DNA of 5,132 nucleotides, from contig CABUMU010000131.1 of assembly GCA_902492855.1 (NCBI GenBank), positions 1 through 5,132 on the forward strand. Reading direction: 5' to 3'. The notes under the pieces are model-generated. The model ran no database searches. It was given only the letters and a program-made list of their open reading frames with translations, and was not told where the DNA came from. A program made the position numbers and the translations under genes. Source of the DNA: an uncultured Collinsella sp. (GTDB taxonomy: Bacteria; Actinomycetota; Coriobacteriia; Coriobacteriales; Coriobacteriaceae). Shown here piece after piece: positions 3,017 to 5,132 of this stretch (position 1 is the stretch's first letter; each line of letters starts with the position of its first letter).

Positions 3017-5132
3017 ATGAAGATCATCAAGCGCAGCGGCACCGAGGTTGTCTTTGACATCGATAAGATCGTCAATGCCATCCGTGCCGCAAACTTGGAG
3101 GTCGAGGAGAGCTCTCGTCTTACCGACCGCCAGGTGGTTTACGCGGCGCAAAACGTCGCCGAGGCATGCGAGAACGCGGGCCACACTGTTTCGGTCGAGG
3201 AGATTCAGGATTTGGTCGAGGACGAGATCATGCGTCTCGACTGCTACGAGGTTGCCCGCCACTACATCATCTATCGCTATGTTCAGAGCCTGAAGCGCCA
3301 GAAGAACACGACCGATGACAAGATCCTGTCGCTGATCGAGTGCAATAACGAAGAGGTCAAGCAGGAGAACTCCAACAAGAACCCGACCGTCAATTCCGTT
3401 CAGCGTGACTACATGGCCGGCGAGATCTCCAAGGACCTGACTCAGCGTGTGCTGCTGCCTCAAGAGATCGTGGATGCCCATAATGAGGGCCTGATCCATT
3501 TCCACGATTCGGATTACTTTGCCCAGCACATGCACAACTGCGATCTGGTCAACCTGGAGGACATGCTCCAGAACGGCACTGTTATCTCGGGTACGCTGAT
3601 CGAGAAGCCGCACAGCTTCTCGACCGCCTGCAACATCGCGACGCAGATCATCGCCCAGGTTGCTTCCTCCCAGTACGGTGGCCAGTCGATTTCGCTGACC
3701 CATCTTGCCCCGTTCGTCGAGGTGAGCCGTCAAAAGATTCGCGGCGAGGTCGCTCGCGAGCTTGAGGAGCTCGGCGCCTCTGCGTCTGCCGAGAAGGTCC
3801 GTGAGGTCGTTGAGGACCGTCTGCGTGACGAGATCCGTCGCGGCGTCCAGACGATTCAGTATCAGGTCGTGACCCTTATGACCACCAATGGCCAGGCGCC
3901 GTTCGTGACGGTCTTTATGTATCTTAACGAGGCCCGTACGCCTCAGGAGAAGCACGACCTTGCCATGATCGTGGAGGAGACGCTTCGCCAGCGCTACGAG
4001 GGCGTTAAGAACGAGGCCGGCGTATGGATCACCCCGGCATTCCCCAAGCTTATCTATGTACTCGAGGACGATAACGTTCACGAGGATTCCCCGTACTTCT
4101 ACCTGACCCAGCTGGCTGCCAAGTGCACTGCCAAGCGTATGGTGCCCGATTACATCTCCGAGAAAAAGATGCGCGAGCTCAAGCTGTCGAAGGGCGAGAC
4201 CGCGGGTAACGGCGACTGCTATACCTGCATGGGCTGCCGCAGCTTCTTGACGCCCGACCGCTCGGGCAACGGCTTTAACAACGTTGCCAACGCGCTGAAC
4301 TACGACCCGAACAAGCCCAAGTACTATGGTCGCTTTAACCAGGGCGTCGTGACCATCAACCTGCCCGATGTCGCGCTGAGCTCGCACCAGGATATGGATA
4401 AGTTCTGGAAGATCTTCGACGAGCGCCTTGAGTTGTGCCACCGTGCCCTGCTGTGCCGTCATGAGCGCCTGATGGGTACGCTTTCTGACGCCGCACCGAT
4501 TCTGTGGCAGTACGGCGCCCTCGCTCGTCTGAAGAAGGGCGAGACGATCGACAAGCTGCTCGTGGGCGGATACTCCACCATTAGTTTGGGTTATGCCGGC
4601 CTGTATGAGTGCGTCAAGTACATGACGGGCCACAGCCACACCGAGAAGGAGGGCACGCCCTTTGCCATGGCCGTCATGCAGCGCATGAACGACAAGTGCG
4701 CCGAGTGGAAGGCCGAAAGCGATATTGACTTCTCGCTGTACGGTACCCCGCTTGAGTCGACGACCTACAAGTTCGCCAAGTGCCTGCAACGTCGTTTTGG
4801 CATCATCCCGGGCGTGACGGACAAGGGCTACATCACCAACAGCTACCACGTCCACGTGTCCGAGGAGATCGACGCATTCGACAAGCTCAAGTTCGAGGGT
4901 ATGTTCCAGCAGCTTTCGCCGGGCGGTGCCATCTCCTACGTCGAGGTTCCCAACATGCAGGACAACCTCAAGGCTGTCATTCGCGTGATGCAGTACATCT
5001 ATGACAACATCATGTACGCCGAGCTCAACACCAAGAGCGATTATTGCCAGGTGTGCGGCTACGACGGCGAGATCAAGATTGTCGAGGATGACGGCAAGCT
5101 GGTGTGGGAGTGCCCCAAGTGCGGCAACCGCG
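3017..5132 (+). CDS. nrdD: Anaerobic (class III) ribonucleoside-triphosphate reductase, 3'-truncated by window edge
   Basis: Reduces ribonucleoside triphosphates to deoxyribonucleotides without oxygen, using a glycyl radical installed by the radical-SAM activase NrdG. 705 codons are visible with no stop. The N-terminus, MKIIKRSGTEVVFDIDKIVN (1-20) to about residue 93, is an ATP-cone domain for allosteric control. The ten-stranded barrel follows: IHFHDSD (160-166), conserved Cys175 in HMHNCDL, SFSTACNIATQ (200-210) and MGCRSF (405-410), whose Cys407 corresponds to the thiyl-radical cysteine of the family. Then come TINLP (446-450) and the GTPFAMAVMQRMN stretch (546-558). Near the end C677xxC680 and C699xxC702 form the zinc site. 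The radical-bearing glycine motif (RxCGY-type) should lie just beyond 5132, within a few tens of codons. E. coli NrdD is about 712 residues, so little is missing. An NrdR box and a long leader precede it. nrdG is expected downstream but not seen. Confidence 0.97.
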   Translation, partial: MKIIKRSGTEVVFDIDKIVNAIRAANLEVEESSRLTDRQVVYAAQNVAEACENAGHTVSVEEIQDLVEDEIMRLDCYEVARHYIIYRYVQSLKRQKNTTDDKILSLIECNNEEVKQENSNKNPTVNSVQRDYMAGEISKDLTQRVLLPQEIVDAHNEGLIHFHDSDYFAQHMHNCDLVNLEDMLQNGTVISGTLIEKPHSFSTACNIATQIIAQVASSQYGGQSISLTHLAPFVEVSRQKIRGEVARELEELGASASAEKVREVVEDRLRDEIRRGVQTIQYQVVTLMTTNGQAPFVTVFMYLNEARTPQEKHDLAMIVEETLRQRYEGVKNEAGVWITPAFPKLIYVLEDDNVHEDSPYFYLTQLAAKCTAKRMVPDYISEKKMRELKLSKGETAGNGDCYTCMGCRSFLTPDRSGNGFNNVANALNYDPNKPKYYGRFNQGVVTINLPDVALSSHQDMDKFWKIFDERLELCHRALLCRHERLMGTLSDAAPILWQYGALARLKKGETIDKLLVGGYSTISLGYAGLYECVKYMTGHSHTEKEGTPFAMAVMQRMNDKCAEWKAESDIDFSLYGTPLESTTYKFAKCLQRRFGIIPGVTDKGYITNSYHVHVSEEIDAFDKLKFEGMFQQLSPGGAISYVEVPNMQDNLKAVIRVMQYIYDNIMYAELNTKSDYCQVCGYDGEIKIVEDDGKLVWECPKCGNR

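Noticed and set aside
2893..3057. A 54-codon plus-strand frame overlapping the nrdD start
   Set aside because: It has no ribosome binding site, is very Arg-rich, and overlaps the ATP-cone coding sequence out of frame.
2993..4855. A 620-codon open frame on the minus strand opposite nrdD
   Set aside because: It is codon-aligned with nrdD. Minus-strand stops in this register need TTA, CTA or TCA codons in nrdD, and none is used there through 4855. The frame is a by-product of codon bias, and its translation is a low-complexity Val/Leu/Ala/Arg string.

Overview
The window looks like ordinary chromosome from a moderately GC-rich gut anaerobe, most plausibly a Coriobacteriia such as Collinsella. 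That placement is inference. It rests on the GH13 enzyme of actinobacterial alpha-glucosidase type, an oxygen-sensitive class III ribonucleotide reductase, tRNAs with encoded CCA, avoidance of TTA/CTA/TCA codons, and an unverified impression that the left-edge sequence recurs in Collinsella genomes.

Layout, left to right. Positions 1-163 hold a strongly structured non-coding stretch: a 10-bp perfect hairpin (27-49) and a roughly 100-bp imperfect inverted repeat (64-163). Its deviations from perfect pairing become G.U wobbles only if the minus strand is transcribed. Positions 164-353 are upstream sequence ending in a good ribosome binding site. Positions 354-2087 encode a complete 577-residue cytoplasmic GH13 alpha-glucosidase. 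Positions 2088-2228 carry a promoter with an A/T-rich UP-like element. It drives a two-gene tRNA unit, Gly(GCC) 2229-2304 and Val(GAC) 2308-2382, ending at an intrinsic terminator (2391-2426). Positions 2427-2743 have no convincing gene, only a possible coding relic and a small folded element. Positions 2744-2789 hold a near-perfect NrdR box against the -35 of a promoter. A leader of about 220 nt follows, with one unrecognised 59-codon reading frame. Positions 3017-5132 encode nrdD, cut by the window edge after 705 codons and before the glycyl-radical motif.

The units look functionally independent: alpha-glucoside hydrolysis, a stable-RNA operon, and anaerobic deoxynucleotide synthesis under NrdR control. 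The least explained parts are the minus-strand fold at the left edge and the long nrdD leader. No CRISPR array, insertion sequence or defence system is visible.
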